Part shown: positions 28,228 through 36,898 of the stretch, one piece after another
Layout of the letters: every line of letters begins with the position of its first letter
Position numbering within the stretch: position 1 is the stretch's first letter
Source of the DNA: Kurthia massiliensis
GTDB lineage: Bacteria > Bacillota > Bacilli > Bacillales_A > Planococcaceae
Assembly (NCBI RefSeq): GCF_000285555.1
Contig: NZ_HE611005.1
Location: forward strand, 1 to 60,813
Direction of reading: 5' to 3'
Length of the DNA stretch: 60,813 nt
The notes under the pieces: model-generated
Told to the model about the DNA's origin: nothing
The model's database searches: none
What the model saw: only the letters and a program-made list of their open reading frames with translations
Made by a program: the position numbers and the translations under genes

Positions 28228-28263
28228 AAGGGAAACCGCGTCCGACGCGATTTCCCTTTTTTT
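28226..28263. terminator. Bidirectional terminator
   Basis: AAAGGGAAA-CCGCGT / ACGCGA-TTTCCCTTT stem with one mismatch between convergent genes. Confidence 0.88.
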
Positions 28264-28264
28264 A

Positions 28265-28879
28265 TTAGCGATTAATATACAGTTCGTAAACGTCGCCGTA
28301 ATCAGCACGTTTATAATCTTTTTTATGTTCGTTTAACCAGCTATTCGCAAAGCGTGTAATTTGCTCAAATGATTGTGCAGGTGTAATCGCTTCACTACCG
28401 CTGCGTCCTACTGCAGTCGCTGCTAAATTTAAACTTTGTTGTGCATACTCCATTTTAATATCGTTGTTATGCATAATCGTTGAAATTTCGTGAAGTGCTT
28501 TGTATAAGTCTTTAATTTCTGTATCGAATTTTTTATGAATGTCGATCGACGTTGGAATGCCCGCGACGGTAAATTTAATTTCAACATCTAAATCAATCGT
28601 GCCTGCTGTCTCTAGCGTCACATCTGAAAATACTGTCGTTTCATAATCGTAGCGACGAAGCGTACGTTTTTTACTCATCGCGCTCGTACCATCAACGTGA
28701 ACGAGTGCTAAATTTGTGAAGCAATATTCGTCTGATTTCGTCTTAATTAAGAAATAAATTTTTTCGTTTTTCTCATGTTTAATAAAATCATCTGATTCTG
28801 TTTTATCGAAATCTTCCGGTGGCACAACAATCCCGATATCTGATAAACCGAATGCATCTGACGCCATTTTTTTAAACAT
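28265..28879 (-). CDS. yvbH: YvbH-like bacterial PH-domain protein
   Basis: 204 residues. The start MFKKMASDAFGLSDIGIVV, the NEKIYFLIKTKSDEYCFTNLALVHVDG core and the C-terminal YGDVYELYINR match YvbH, a bacterial pleckstrin-homology-like protein with a C-terminal oligomerisation region. Family role unknown. Cytoplasmic. AAGGGGTG precedes the ATG. It is transcribed away from the two-component genes. Confidence 0.85.
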   Translation of the reverse strand: MFKKMASDAFGLSDIGIVVPPEDFDKTESDDFIKHEKNEKIYFLIKTKSDEYCFTNLALVHVDGTSAMSKKRTLRRYDYETTVFSDVTLETAGTIDLDVEIKFTVAGIPTSIDIHKKFDTEIKDLYKALHEISTIMHNNDIKMEYAQQSLNLAATAVGRSGSEAITPAQSFEQITRFANSWLNEHKKDYKRADYGDVYELYINR

Positions 28880-28985
28880 ATCAACACCCCTTTTTCTAAT
28901 TATTAGTACTTACTGTATTTGATAGGAAAAGGTTTCATTTTTTCGAACACATTCTCTATACTGAATACAAAAAGGTGGGATTTAT

Positions 28986-29687
28986 ATGAATGAACGTACT
29001 GTATTGATCGTCGATGATGAAAAAGACATTGCGACGTTACTTGAACGCGTTTTACATAAAGAAGGCATTACGAGCACTGTCACCGCAGGAAGTGTTGCAG
29101 AAGGTTATGCACAGTTCGTTGCGCATACGCCGTCGATTATTTTACTCGACATTATGCTACCTGACGGTGAAGGCTACGATTTATGTAAAAAAATTCGCGA
29201 ACAATCGAACGTGCCGATTTTATTTATGTCTGCAAAAGATGAAGAAGTCGATAAATTACTCGGTCTCGCAATCGGTGGCGACGACTACATTACAAAACCG
29301 TTTAGCCCGAAAGAAGTGGCGTACCGCGTCAAAGCGCATTTGCGCAGACTCGGTTACGAAGCAGCACCGGCAAAAAAACAAAACGAGTTACATGTCGGTC
29401 CATTTACGATGGATACTGCTGGAACAGCGCTGCGCAAACATGATGTACCTATTGAATTAACAGCGAAAGAAACCGGCCTTATGGCGATGTTTATGCAACA
29501 CCCAAATCAAATTTTAAGTAAAGAAACGTTGTTTGAACGCGTATGGGGCGAGGCATTTTTCGGTTCAGACAACACGATGATGGTACATATTCGTCGCCTG
29601 CGTGAAAAAATTGAAGACGATCCTTCAAAACCTACCCATATCATCACCGTCAAAGGACTCGGTTATAAATTAATCGGAAAGGGTTGA
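28986..29687 (+). CDS. OmpR-family response regulator
   Basis: 233 residues: receiver domain with Asp 10/11, phospho-acceptor Asp 55 (ILLDIMLP) and Lys 104 (YITKPF), then a winged-helix DNA-binding domain (about 133-230; ELTAKETGLMAMF, SDNTMMVHIRRLREKIE). Intact, unlike the pseudo-receiver at 15.4 kb. AAGGTGGGA precedes the ATG; the kinase gene starts four bases after the stop. Target genes unknown; the BceAB-like transporter at 34-37 kb is not adjacent. Confidence 0.93.
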   Translation: MNERTVLIVDDEKDIATLLERVLHKEGITSTVTAGSVAEGYAQFVAHTPSIILLDIMLPDGEGYDLCKKIREQSNVPILFMSAKDEEVDKLLGLAIGGDDYITKPFSPKEVAYRVKAHLRRLGYEAAPAKKQNELHVGPFTMDTAGTALRKHDVPIELTAKETGLMAMFMQHPNQILSKETLFERVWGEAFFGSDNTMMVHIRRLREKIEDDPSKPTHIITVKGLGYKLIGKG

Positions 29688-29691
29688 TTGC

Positions 29692-31107
29692 GTGCGTTGG
29701 AAAATTACCGGTCGATTTTTAACGTCAACGATTGCGATCGTCATTATCGTCTTAATCGTCAATACGGCGATTGCCATCGCCATGTTGTTACACGAATCGA
29801 AACAAGCAACGACGAACGACGTACCAGAAGATTTCACGCGACGCTTCGCCGACCGTTTAATCATTGAAAACGAAACCGTCAAGTTGTCAGCTAAGTCGAA
29901 ACAAGCACTTGATGACCACGATAGCTTTTTACAAGTGCTCGATCAAAACGGGCGTGAAATTTACCATTATAAAACGCCAAAAGCGTTGCCAACGAAATAT
30001 ACACCGACGTTGCTCATTCAATATTACAAATATCAAGAATTGCCGAACACGACAATTTTTTTCGGTGATAAAGATAGCTATAGCTATTTAATTGGTATGA
30101 ACAACTCGAACTACGACCGCTACGTTTTTACAGCAGATATGGAAACGATAGCGCTGAAAATCGGACGCTACCTATTAATTTTCTTACTCGCTGATATTTT
30201 AATTGCGCTCATTATCGGCATTTTCTTCGGCCATATTTTGACGAAACCACTGCACTATTTAATCGACGGTATTCATAAGTTACGCTCACGTCAGTTTAAC
30301 GCGATGCCGATTCGAAAAGGTGTGTATAAGGAAGTGTTCGTCAATATGAACGCGCTCGCACGAACGTTAGAAGCGTACGAAGAGGCACAAAAACAACACG
30401 AGAAAATGCGCGATGAATGGATTAGCAACATTTCACACGATATGAAAACACCACTCGCCTCGATTCAAGGATACGCCGAGCTTATGCAGTACGCGGATTC
30501 CGTAGAAGAGGCAGCCGAATATAGCACGATTATCGAGTCAAAATCAAAATATATGCGGGAGCTACTCGATGATTTAAATTTAACGATGAAACTGCGTAAC
30601 AACGCACTGCCACTACAATTAGCGTCGACAAATGTCGTTCATTTCACACGTGAAATCGTCATCGACGTATTAAACGATGAATTGTACGGCGAACGTGACG
30701 TGACGTTCGTTGCTACGATGGAAGCACTCGATGTCACACTCGATCAAAAATTAATGAAACGAGCGCTATTAAACTTTATTTACAACGCTTTTATTCATAA
30801 CGATGACGACGTCTCAGTGACTGTAACGGTTGACACACGTTATCCACAGCACATCGATATCGCTGAAGAAGAAAAGTTATCCACAGCCCGTGTATGCATC
30901 GTTATTCAAGACAATGGACACGGTATTAAAGCGGACGAGCTCGAAAATATTTTTGAGCGTTACTACCGCGGTACGAATACGACAAATACGCGTGGTACAG
31001 GTCTCGGTACGGCCATTGCCCGCGATATTATCGAAGCACATGATGGACGCGTTCATTTACGTAGCACTGTAAATGTTGGCACGACGATTATCATTGCTTT
31101 ACCTTAA
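29692..31107 (+). CDS. Sensor histidine kinase
   Basis: 471 residues from a GTG start. Membrane helix about 8-33, extracytoplasmic sensor domain about 34-157, second helix about 161-183, HAMP about 184-236, dimerisation/phospho-acceptor region NISHDMKTPL (His 249), and ATPase motifs LLNFIYNAFIHN, DNGHGI and GTGLGTAIARDI. The large external domain excludes the short-loop BceS type, so it senses an external or periplasm-like signal itself. Co-transcribed with the response regulator, ends in a strong terminator. Confidence 0.92.
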   Translation: MRWKITGRFLTSTIAIVIIVLIVNTAIAIAMLLHESKQATTNDVPEDFTRRFADRLIIENETVKLSAKSKQALDDHDSFLQVLDQNGREIYHYKTPKALPTKYTPTLLIQYYKYQELPNTTIFFGDKDSYSYLIGMNNSNYDRYVFTADMETIALKIGRYLLIFLLADILIALIIGIFFGHILTKPLHYLIDGIHKLRSRQFNAMPIRKGVYKEVFVNMNALARTLEAYEEAQKQHEKMRDEWISNISHDMKTPLASIQGYAELMQYADSVEEAAEYSTIIESKSKYMRELLDDLNLTMKLRNNALPLQLASTNVVHFTREIVIDVLNDELYGERDVTFVATMEALDVTLDQKLMKRALLNFIYNAFIHNDDDVSVTVTVDTRYPQHIDIAEEEKLSTARVCIVIQDNGHGIKADELENIFERYYRGTNTTNTRGTGLGTAIARDIIEAHDGRVHLRSTVNVGTTIIIALP

Positions 31108-31113
31108 CGACAA

Positions 31114-31147
31114 CCACTTTTGCGCGTGCGCGAAAGTGGTTTTTTTA
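31114..31147 (+). terminator. Terminator of the two-component operon
   Basis: CCACTTT-TGCGC-GT-GCGCG-AAAGTGG stem (one mismatch) with seven T. Confidence 0.9.
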
Positions 31148-31250
31148 TTTTTCTTTTAGTAAACTCACTTCAAATACCATTTTTTAGCTCTTTTATGCGA
31201 TATTCCTCCATCGAATGTTATTTTTCGATCATTTTCATCGACTATTGAGA

Positions 31251-31279
31251 TTGGAGATTGTCAAAATGTGGACTATATT
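31251..31279 (+). promoter_or_regulatory. Candidate glnK-amt promoter
   Basis: TTGGAG (31251-31256), 17-base spacer, TATATT (31274-31279). No convincing GlnR/TnrA box (TGTNAN7TNACA) was found around it. Confidence 0.45.
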
Positions 31280-31315
31280 AAGTAAATAGAAAATTCAAAA
31301 AATAAGGTGAGCAGC

Positions 31316-31678
31316 ATGAAAAAAATTGAAGCGATTATTCGACCAGAAAAATTAACCGATACACTAGAAGGCTTAAAACAAATTGGCGTTACAGGATTTA
31401 CAGTGTCACAAGCAGTCGGACGTGGTAGACAAAAAGAAGTACAAGGTGTTTACCGCGGCGAAAATTATAAAGTAACGCTTCATCCGAAAGTAAAATTAGA
31501 AATTGTGCTGTCAGATTATATGGTGCAACAAACTGTTCAAACGATTATTACGTCGGCACAAACAGGTGAAGATGGCGACGGTAAAATTTACGTCTACCCT
31601 GTTCTCGAAGGATACAACATTAAAACAGGCGCAACAGATGTCAGCATCGACGATTTAGCGGACCAAAGGAGTGAGTAG
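31316..31678 (+). CDS. glnK: P-II nitrogen regulatory protein
   Basis: 120 residues, cytosolic trimeric signal protein that senses ATP/ADP and 2-oxoglutarate. T-loop VQGVYRGENYKV with Tyr 51, the uridylylation position in proteobacterial P-II, and the C-terminal signature TGEDGDGKIYVYPV are present. ATG 31316 follows AAGGTGAG at proper spacing. The stop is two bases before amt; in this pair P-II docks on the ammonium channel and blocks it in nitrogen excess. Bacillus names for the pair are nrgB-nrgA. Confidence 0.93.
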   Translation: MKKIEAIIRPEKLTDTLEGLKQIGVTGFTVSQAVGRGRQKEVQGVYRGENYKVTLHPKVKLEIVLSDYMVQQTVQTIITSAQTGEDGDGKIYVYPVLEGYNIKTGATDVSIDDLADQRSE

Positions 31679-31680
31679 CG

Positions 31681-33006
31681 ATGGAACTTATTTTTTTAAA
31701 TACGATTTGGGTCGTGATTGCCGCTGCGATGGTGCTCTTTATGGAAGGTGGCTTTTGTTTATTAGAAGCTGGTTTCATTCGCACGAAAAATGCGGTCAAC
31801 GTCACGATGAAAATATTCGTCGATTTAACGATTGGCATTTTAGCATTTTGGATTATCGGTTTTGGCTTAATGTACGGCAAAGACGTCGTCGGCCTTTTCG
31901 GCATTAGTTTGTTCGGCAATCCACAACATATCGATTTATCGATTTCGTTACCGAGCGCAGCGTTCGTGTTATTTCAAATGGGCTTTGCGGTAGCGAGCGT
32001 GTCGATCGTTTCAGGCGCGGTGGCAGAGCGTATGACGTTTAAAGCATATATCGTGACGGTTGCGCTTATTTGCATGATTGCTTATCCGATGAGTGGTCAC
32101 TGGGTCTGGAACGAACACGGTTGGCTTGCGCAGCTCGGCATGAAAGATTTTGCGGGGTCTGCGGCCATTCACGCACTCGGCGGTTGTATCGCTTTGGCAA
32201 TAGCAAAGAAACTCGGCGCTCGAAAAGGACGTTACCATGCAGACGGTAGTACGACGGTCTTTGCACCGAGCAATATTCCACTCGCATCAGCTGGTGCATT
32301 TATTTTATGGTTCGGTTGGTTTGCTTTCAACGCTGGCAGTACGCTCGATGCATCGAACACGTCACTTGCTTCGATTGCGCTTAACACATTACTTGCGGGT
32401 GCAAGCGGTGGGGCTGCGGCAATGCTACTGGCGATGAAAAAATTCGGTAATGCCGATCCGAGCATGACGATTAACGGCGTGCTCGCAGGTCTCGTTGCTA
32501 TTACAGCAAGCTGTGCATACGTATCACAATGGAGTGCAATTATTATCGGCCTTTGTAGCGGTATTATCGTCATTTACGCGATGCGTTTCATCGACCGTAT
32601 GAAAGTAGATGATCCAGTTGGTGCTGTCGCTGTACACGCATTTAACGGTGTTTTTGGAACGATTGCTGTCGGATTATTCGACCGTACAGCCGGCTTGTTC
32701 ACAACCGGACATCTGCACTTATTATTCGTTCAATTGTTAGGCGCTGTTGTCGTCGTCATTTGGGGACTATTAAGCGGCACAGCGATTGCGGAAATTTGTG
32801 CACATACCGTCGGACTACGCGCCACAGCACGCGAAGAAGAGGAAGGGCTCGATATGACGTATCATGGCATTCCTGCTTACAATGACTTAGAACTTTTAAA
32901 TGATTTTTCAACGAACTTATACGACTTTGAACAAACGACGGGCATTACGGTCGCACCACCACGAACGACAAAGGCAGTGCCGAAAACACCGCTTCCATCT
33001 AAATAA
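31681..33006 (+). CDS. amt: Ammonium transporter
   Basis: 441 residues, about 11 membrane segments. The Amt signature is seen in FAGSAAIHALGGCIAL and FNAGSTLDA; pore histidines lie in SAAIHALGG and AVAVHAFNG. GGAGTGAG overlaps the glnK end, so the genes are translationally linked. It carries ammonium/ammonia across the cell membrane under nitrogen limitation and is gated by GlnK. Confidence 0.95.
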   Translation: MELIFLNTIWVVIAAAMVLFMEGGFCLLEAGFIRTKNAVNVTMKIFVDLTIGILAFWIIGFGLMYGKDVVGLFGISLFGNPQHIDLSISLPSAAFVLFQMGFAVASVSIVSGAVAERMTFKAYIVTVALICMIAYPMSGHWVWNEHGWLAQLGMKDFAGSAAIHALGGCIALAIAKKLGARKGRYHADGSTTVFAPSNIPLASAGAFILWFGWFAFNAGSTLDASNTSLASIALNTLLAGASGGAAAMLLAMKKFGNADPSMTINGVLAGLVAITASCAYVSQWSAIIIGLCSGIIVIYAMRFIDRMKVDDPVGAVAVHAFNGVFGTIAVGLFDRTAGLFTTGHLHLLFVQLLGAVVVVIWGLLSGTAIAEICAHTVGLRATAREEEEGLDMTYHGIPAYNDLELLNDFSTNLYDFEQTTGITVAPPRTTKAVPKTPLPSK

Positions 33007-33040
33007 AAAAGAAGCTATCCACAACGGGTAGCTTCTTTTT
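33006..33040. terminator. Bidirectional terminator after amt
   Basis: GAAGCTA / TAGCTTC arms with further C-G pairing, A and T flanks, between convergent amt and DedA genes. Confidence 0.8.
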
Positions 33041-33043
33041 CGT

Positions 33044-33655
33044 TTACTTATCCACAGCGCTTGCGCGTTTTTTATTGTACAATTTCACACCTGCATACGC
33101 CGCGATGCCAATTAAAATGACAACGATAATCGGCGTCATATATTGTGAAAACAATGCGCTCGCTTCTTCCCAGTTTTCCCCGAGTTTCATGCCTAAATAA
33201 ACGTATAATGCGGTAATCGGTAACATCGCACAAAACGTATAAATCGAAAATTTCCAGACGTTCATTTTCGTCATGCCACACGGTACGGAAATCGCCGTAC
33301 GCACGATCGGTAAAAAGCGCGCAAAAAATGCGACGCCTGCACCGTATTTATCGAAAAATGCATCTGCTGCGTTCACTTGCTTTTCGTTAATTAAAAAATA
33401 TTTACCGTACTTTAAAACGAGTGGACGGCCACCGTAACGACCGAGCGCATAAAGTGTTAGCGGGCCAAGTGTACCACCGATTGTACCGGCAAGTACCATG
33501 CCGATGTAGTTGAATTCACCATTTGATACCCAAAAACCGGCGAGTGGTAAGACGATTTCTGCTGGTACGAATTCGAAACATAACGCGAGTAAGACGCCGA
33601 AGTAGCCCATTCCTTTGAACAGTTCAATCATCGACAAAATGAGATTTTCTATCAC
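33044..33655 (-). CDS. DedA-family membrane protein
   Basis: 203 residues. N-terminal SNARE-associated/VTT-like domain with FVPAEIVLPLAGFW, GTIGGTLGPLTLYALGRYGG and FARFLPIVRTAISVPCGMTKM, all DedA hallmarks (the last includes the conserved FxRxxPxxR). Members flip or move lipids such as undecaprenyl phosphate (UptA) or phosphatidylethanolamine; which applies here is unknown. GTG start with GGAG seven bases upstream. Confidence 0.88.
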   Translation of the reverse strand: MIENLILSMIELFKGMGYFGVLLALCFEFVPAEIVLPLAGFWVSNGEFNYIGMVLAGTIGGTLGPLTLYALGRYGGRPLVLKYGKYFLINEKQVNAADAFFDKYGAGVAFFARFLPIVRTAISVPCGMTKMNVWKFSIYTFCAMLPITALYVYLGMKLGENWEEASALFSQYMTPIIVVILIGIAAYAGVKLYNKKRASAVDK

Positions 33656-33733
33656 CTTTTTTCTCCAATCTATTCATTATCGTTTTCTTCATACTAACAT
33701 GGACGCTATACACATTGCTCAGGTTACACAAAA

Positions 33734-33761
33734 CAAAAAAGCCGACAATTCGATCGGCTTC
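33734..33761 (-). terminator. Terminator of the ABC transporter-yxeA operon
   Basis: AAGCCGA-TCGAATTG-TCGGCTT on the minus strand followed by TTTTTGTTTTG. Confidence 0.75.
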
Positions 33762-33769
33762 ATCGTGCA

Positions 33770-34126
33770 CTATTTCAGTTTCAATTGCGCTTTTTCAGGA
33801 ATGTCTTTCAACTTCACTTCATCGTATGAAGAAACGCCTTTTTCTTTCACGTACAGTTTTAAATATGCATTTTCGCGAAGTGCTTTATCCGCTGAGAATT
33901 CATACACTTCTTTACGACCGTCTTCATCGTAAGCGTCTAATGTGTATGCATAGCGTGTGTCTACTTCCCCGTTTGATAATTTCATTTTTTCTTCTTTCGG
34001 TTGCTCGTTAATTTGCACGTAATAGTGGTCCGCGTTCATGCGGTTGAAATCAATCGACATGAGCGCATAGAGCCCACCCGCACAGACGACGAATAAAATG
34101 GCGATTGTTAGTAAAAATTTTTTCAT
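33770..34126 (-). CDS. yxeA: YxeA-family (DUF1093) small exported protein
   Basis: 118 residues. N-terminal membrane anchor or signal (about 4-24), then a small beta-rich domain (YYVQINEQPKEEK, YAYTLDAYDEDGRKEVYEFSA) of the DUF1093/YxeA type. The start lies three bases after the permease stop. In B. subtilis yxeA closes the yxdJKLM antimicrobial-peptide response operon, matching the context here. Confidence 0.85.
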   Translation of the reverse strand: MKKFLLTIAILFVVCAGGLYALMSIDFNRMNADHYYVQINEQPKEEKMKLSNGEVDTRYAYTLDAYDEDGRKEVYEFSADKALRENAYLKLYVKEKGVSSYDEVKLKDIPEKAQLKLK

Positions 34127-34129
34127 GCT

Positions 34130-36016
34130 TTATCCCTCCGTTTGAATCGTTTGTTTAATCATTTTTGTTGATGATACGACGGTTAATACGTAGAAGAGTG
34201 CGTAGACGATCGTGTAAACGGCCATCCAAATACATACTGGCACTGTTAAATCCATCATGAGCAAGCCCGAGAACGCTTTTAACGCGACGATACTATGGAT
34301 AAGTGCGACAGCGAGTGGCACGAAAAATACGATGAAATGCTGATGTGCAATCGTTTGACGCATTTTTTTCATGCTCACGCCAAGTTTGTGCATCATGACA
34401 TATTTCATTTTGTCTTCTTCAATTTCCGTTAAAATTTTAAAGTAAATAATGCTACCTGTTGCTGCTAAGAAAACGAGCCCTAAAAAGCTACCGATAAAGA
34501 GCAGTACGCCAACGCCTTCAATATTCGATTGAATATCTAATTGCTGGCTGCTTAATGCACCGTCTTCCATTAGTGCAGCGATTCGTTTAGCGTCTCGTTT
34601 CGTTGCATCTTGGTCAACGATGACACGATATTGAGACGGTGTTACTTTTTTCGATGTTTGCATTTTGTCATACAATTCATCAGATACGACGAGTGTTGTA
34701 TACGCCATTTGGACGTTTAACACGTTGTATGGTCGATAGCCTTGTACGTGAATCGTTTGGTTTTCAAACGCGAGTTTCATGCCTTTATACGTCGGTGAAA
34801 AACGTTCGTCATAACTTGCATCTAAAATAATGCTATTGTTCCCTTTCATATGAATCGCATCACGATGATGTACTTTCGCTAAGCGATTGTATTCAGATTG
34901 TTTCATTACTGTATATTCTAATTCTATGTTATCGTTGTTGAACGTTGTCGTCATAACTGGAACGACGCGGTTAAATTGTGCATCGCCAACGATTTTGTTC
35001 ACTTTACGGTCGAGCTTCTCGTTCGATTCATACATATACGTATTCGGGTCATACTGTTTTACGCTAGACGTCGTATTGTAGTAAAGACCATATACGGCAC
35101 CACCAGCAGTAATCGTCGTCGTACTTAAAATTGCGATGACCGTTAACGTTTTTGCTTGTGCGCGGACGCGGTGCAACAGTTGTGAAATCGTAAAGACGCG
35201 CAATCCTTTCCACAACCATTGTGATGATGTTTTCATCAATTTTAATACAGTACCCGTTAAACTATGGAACAATAAGTACGTACCGATAATGACCGCAAAT
35301 AAAATGATGATTGGTGTGACGAAATAGCCGATTTGGCGCCAAATATCACTCGTAAATAAATCTTGTAGCGCTAAAAAGTAGCCGGTTGCAATAAGCATTA
35401 TACCGATTGCAGCGACAACTGGATTCGGTTTCAACACTTTTTCACCTTGCGCGGCAGCGTGGAATAATTCAATTAATTTAAATTTGTAAATGACACGATA
35501 CCCTTGTAGTGATGTCACAAGGAAAATCATAAAAAAGACGACGGCCGTATTGATCACAGCTTCGATTGAAAATGTAAACGGCGCCGATACGTTGTAGCCC
35601 ATTAAATGAATTAAAATCGACAGCAATCCTTTTGAAGCGAGGAAACCAATCATAATACCTGCGATTAATGAAATACAGCCGAGTAGTAAGTTTTCGAAAA
35701 ATAGCATAAAGCCGATTTGACGTTTGCGAACGCCGAGTAATGCATAAAGCGCGACTTCTTTTTTACGTTTTTTCATAAAAAATGCGTTGCAATAAAAAAT
35801 GAAAATGGCGACGAAGAAAATTAAGATGACCGATGCGCCTGTCATAAGTGAGCCGATTTTTTGTGACGACTCAATTTGTTTGTCGACCGTATCGCTATAC
35901 TTTAACGTAACGAACGTAAAGTAAATGACGATGCTAAATATCATCGATGCGATATAGAGGAAGTATTGCGAGAAGTTGCGCATCACATTCTTTTTCGCGA
36001 TGCTAAATAACGTCAT
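34130..36016 (-). CDS. BceB/YxdM-like ABC transporter permease
   Basis: About 628 residues with ten predicted membrane segments and a large extracellular loop between segments 7 and 8 (about residues 300-500), the layout of BceB-type FtsX permeases that detect and remove peptide antibiotics. ATG 36016 follows GGAGGTGG and overlaps the end of the ATPase gene by 14 bases; an earlier in-frame codon lacks a site. No BceRS-type sensor is adjacent, so its control must come from elsewhere. Confidence 0.9.
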   Translation of the reverse strand: MTLFSIAKKNVMRNFSQYFLYIASMIFSIVIYFTFVTLKYSDTVDKQIESSQKIGSLMTGASVILIFFVAIFIFYCNAFFMKKRKKEVALYALLGVRKRQIGFMLFFENLLLGCISLIAGIMIGFLASKGLLSILIHLMGYNVSAPFTFSIEAVINTAVVFFMIFLVTSLQGYRVIYKFKLIELFHAAAQGEKVLKPNPVVAAIGIMLIATGYFLALQDLFTSDIWRQIGYFVTPIIILFAVIIGTYLLFHSLTGTVLKLMKTSSQWLWKGLRVFTISQLLHRVRAQAKTLTVIAILSTTTITAGGAVYGLYYNTTSSVKQYDPNTYMYESNEKLDRKVNKIVGDAQFNRVVPVMTTTFNNDNIELEYTVMKQSEYNRLAKVHHRDAIHMKGNNSIILDASYDERFSPTYKGMKLAFENQTIHVQGYRPYNVLNVQMAYTTLVVSDELYDKMQTSKKVTPSQYRVIVDQDATKRDAKRIAALMEDGALSSQQLDIQSNIEGVGVLLFIGSFLGLVFLAATGSIIYFKILTEIEEDKMKYVMMHKLGVSMKKMRQTIAHQHFIVFFVPLAVALIHSIVALKAFSGLLMMDLTVPVCIWMAVYTIVYALFYVLTVVSSTKMIKQTIQTEG

Positions 36017-36767
36017 GTGCGCCACCTCCGAACGTTGCAACAGTGTTTAAAATCGTTTGGAAAAACTGTTTACGCGTTTGATCGCCCTTATGAATTTCTT
36101 GCGATAATGTACCGTCTTGAATGAATAAAATACGTTCACAAAAACTTGCGGCGAATGCATCGTGCGTCACCATCATAATCGTTGCGCGCTTCGTTTCATT
36201 TAAGTTTTGTAAGCTTTCGAGTAAATCGGTTGCCGATTTAGAATCGAGTGCGCCTGTCGGTTCGTCTGCTAAAATCATCGCTGGCGCTGTCACGAGTGCA
36301 CGTGCCGCAGCAGTACGTTGCTTTTGCCCACCTGATAGTTGGACAGGGTATTTGTGCAACAATGGTGCGATACCGAACACGTTCGCGATGTCTTGTACGC
36401 GATTTTCAATTTCACGCGCATCGACTTTGTTAATCGCAAGCGGTAATAAAATATTTTCTTTCACCGTTAATGAATCGAGTAAGTTATAGTCTTGGAAAAT
36501 AAATCCGAGATAATCTCGACGAAAATCGGCTAATTCCGCTTCTTTCATCGTGTGTAAATTTAAATCGTTCATCGTAATTTCACCAGATGTCGGCGTATCG
36601 ATCGTTGCAAGCAAGTTGAGTAACGTTGATTTTCCGGCGCCACTCGGTCCCATAATGCCGACAAATTCGCCAGGCTCAATGTTGAATGACACGTCTCGTA
36701 ATGCCGTTACTTCATTTTGACCTTTACCGTATTTTTTTTGAATATGTGAAACGCTTAGTAACGTCAT
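36003..36767 (-). CDS. BceA/YxdL-like ABC transporter ATP-binding protein
   Basis: 254 residues, MacB/BceA family ATPase: Walker A GPSGAGKST, Q-loop FIFQDYNLLD, signature LSGGQKQR, Walker B MILADEPTGALD and H-loop MVTHD. It powers the BceB-like permease encoded immediately downstream with overlap. Start ATG 36767 has AGAGGG six bases upstream; an ATG two codons earlier is too close. Confidence 0.93.
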   Translation of the reverse strand: MTLLSVSHIQKKYGKGQNEVTALRDVSFNIEPGEFVGIMGPSGAGKSTLLNLLATIDTPTSGEITMNDLNLHTMKEAELADFRRDYLGFIFQDYNLLDSLTVKENILLPLAINKVDAREIENRVQDIANVFGIAPLLHKYPVQLSGGQKQRTAAARALVTAPAMILADEPTGALDSKSATDLLESLQNLNETKRATIMMVTHDAFAASFCERILFIQDGTLSQEIHKGDQTRKQFFQTILNTVATFGGGAHDVI

Positions 36768-36859
36768 GATCATCCCTCTTTCGATTTGTTGTTATCTTTA
36801 CTATAACGACCGCATCTTACGCCTTCATTGTGCGAACCTTACAACAACCTTAAATTATG

Positions 36860-36889
36860 AAAAAACCCTGCCTCGTATGCGAAGCAGGG
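36860..36889 (-). terminator. Terminator of VanZ-RDD gene
   Basis: CCCTGCTTCG-CATA-CGAGGCAGGG hairpin (one mismatch) with TTTTTT on the minus strand. Confidence 0.85.
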
Positions 36890-36898
36890 AAAATTTTT

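Noticed and set aside
28986..31107. Assigning the two-component pair as BceRS partner of the 34-37 kb transporter
   Set aside because: The kinase has an external domain of about 120 residues, whereas BceS-type kinases have almost none; the genes are also 3-5 kb apart with other operons between.
31148..31315. GlnR/TnrA operator before glnK-amt
   Set aside because: No TGTNAN7TNACA-type palindrome could be found by eye.
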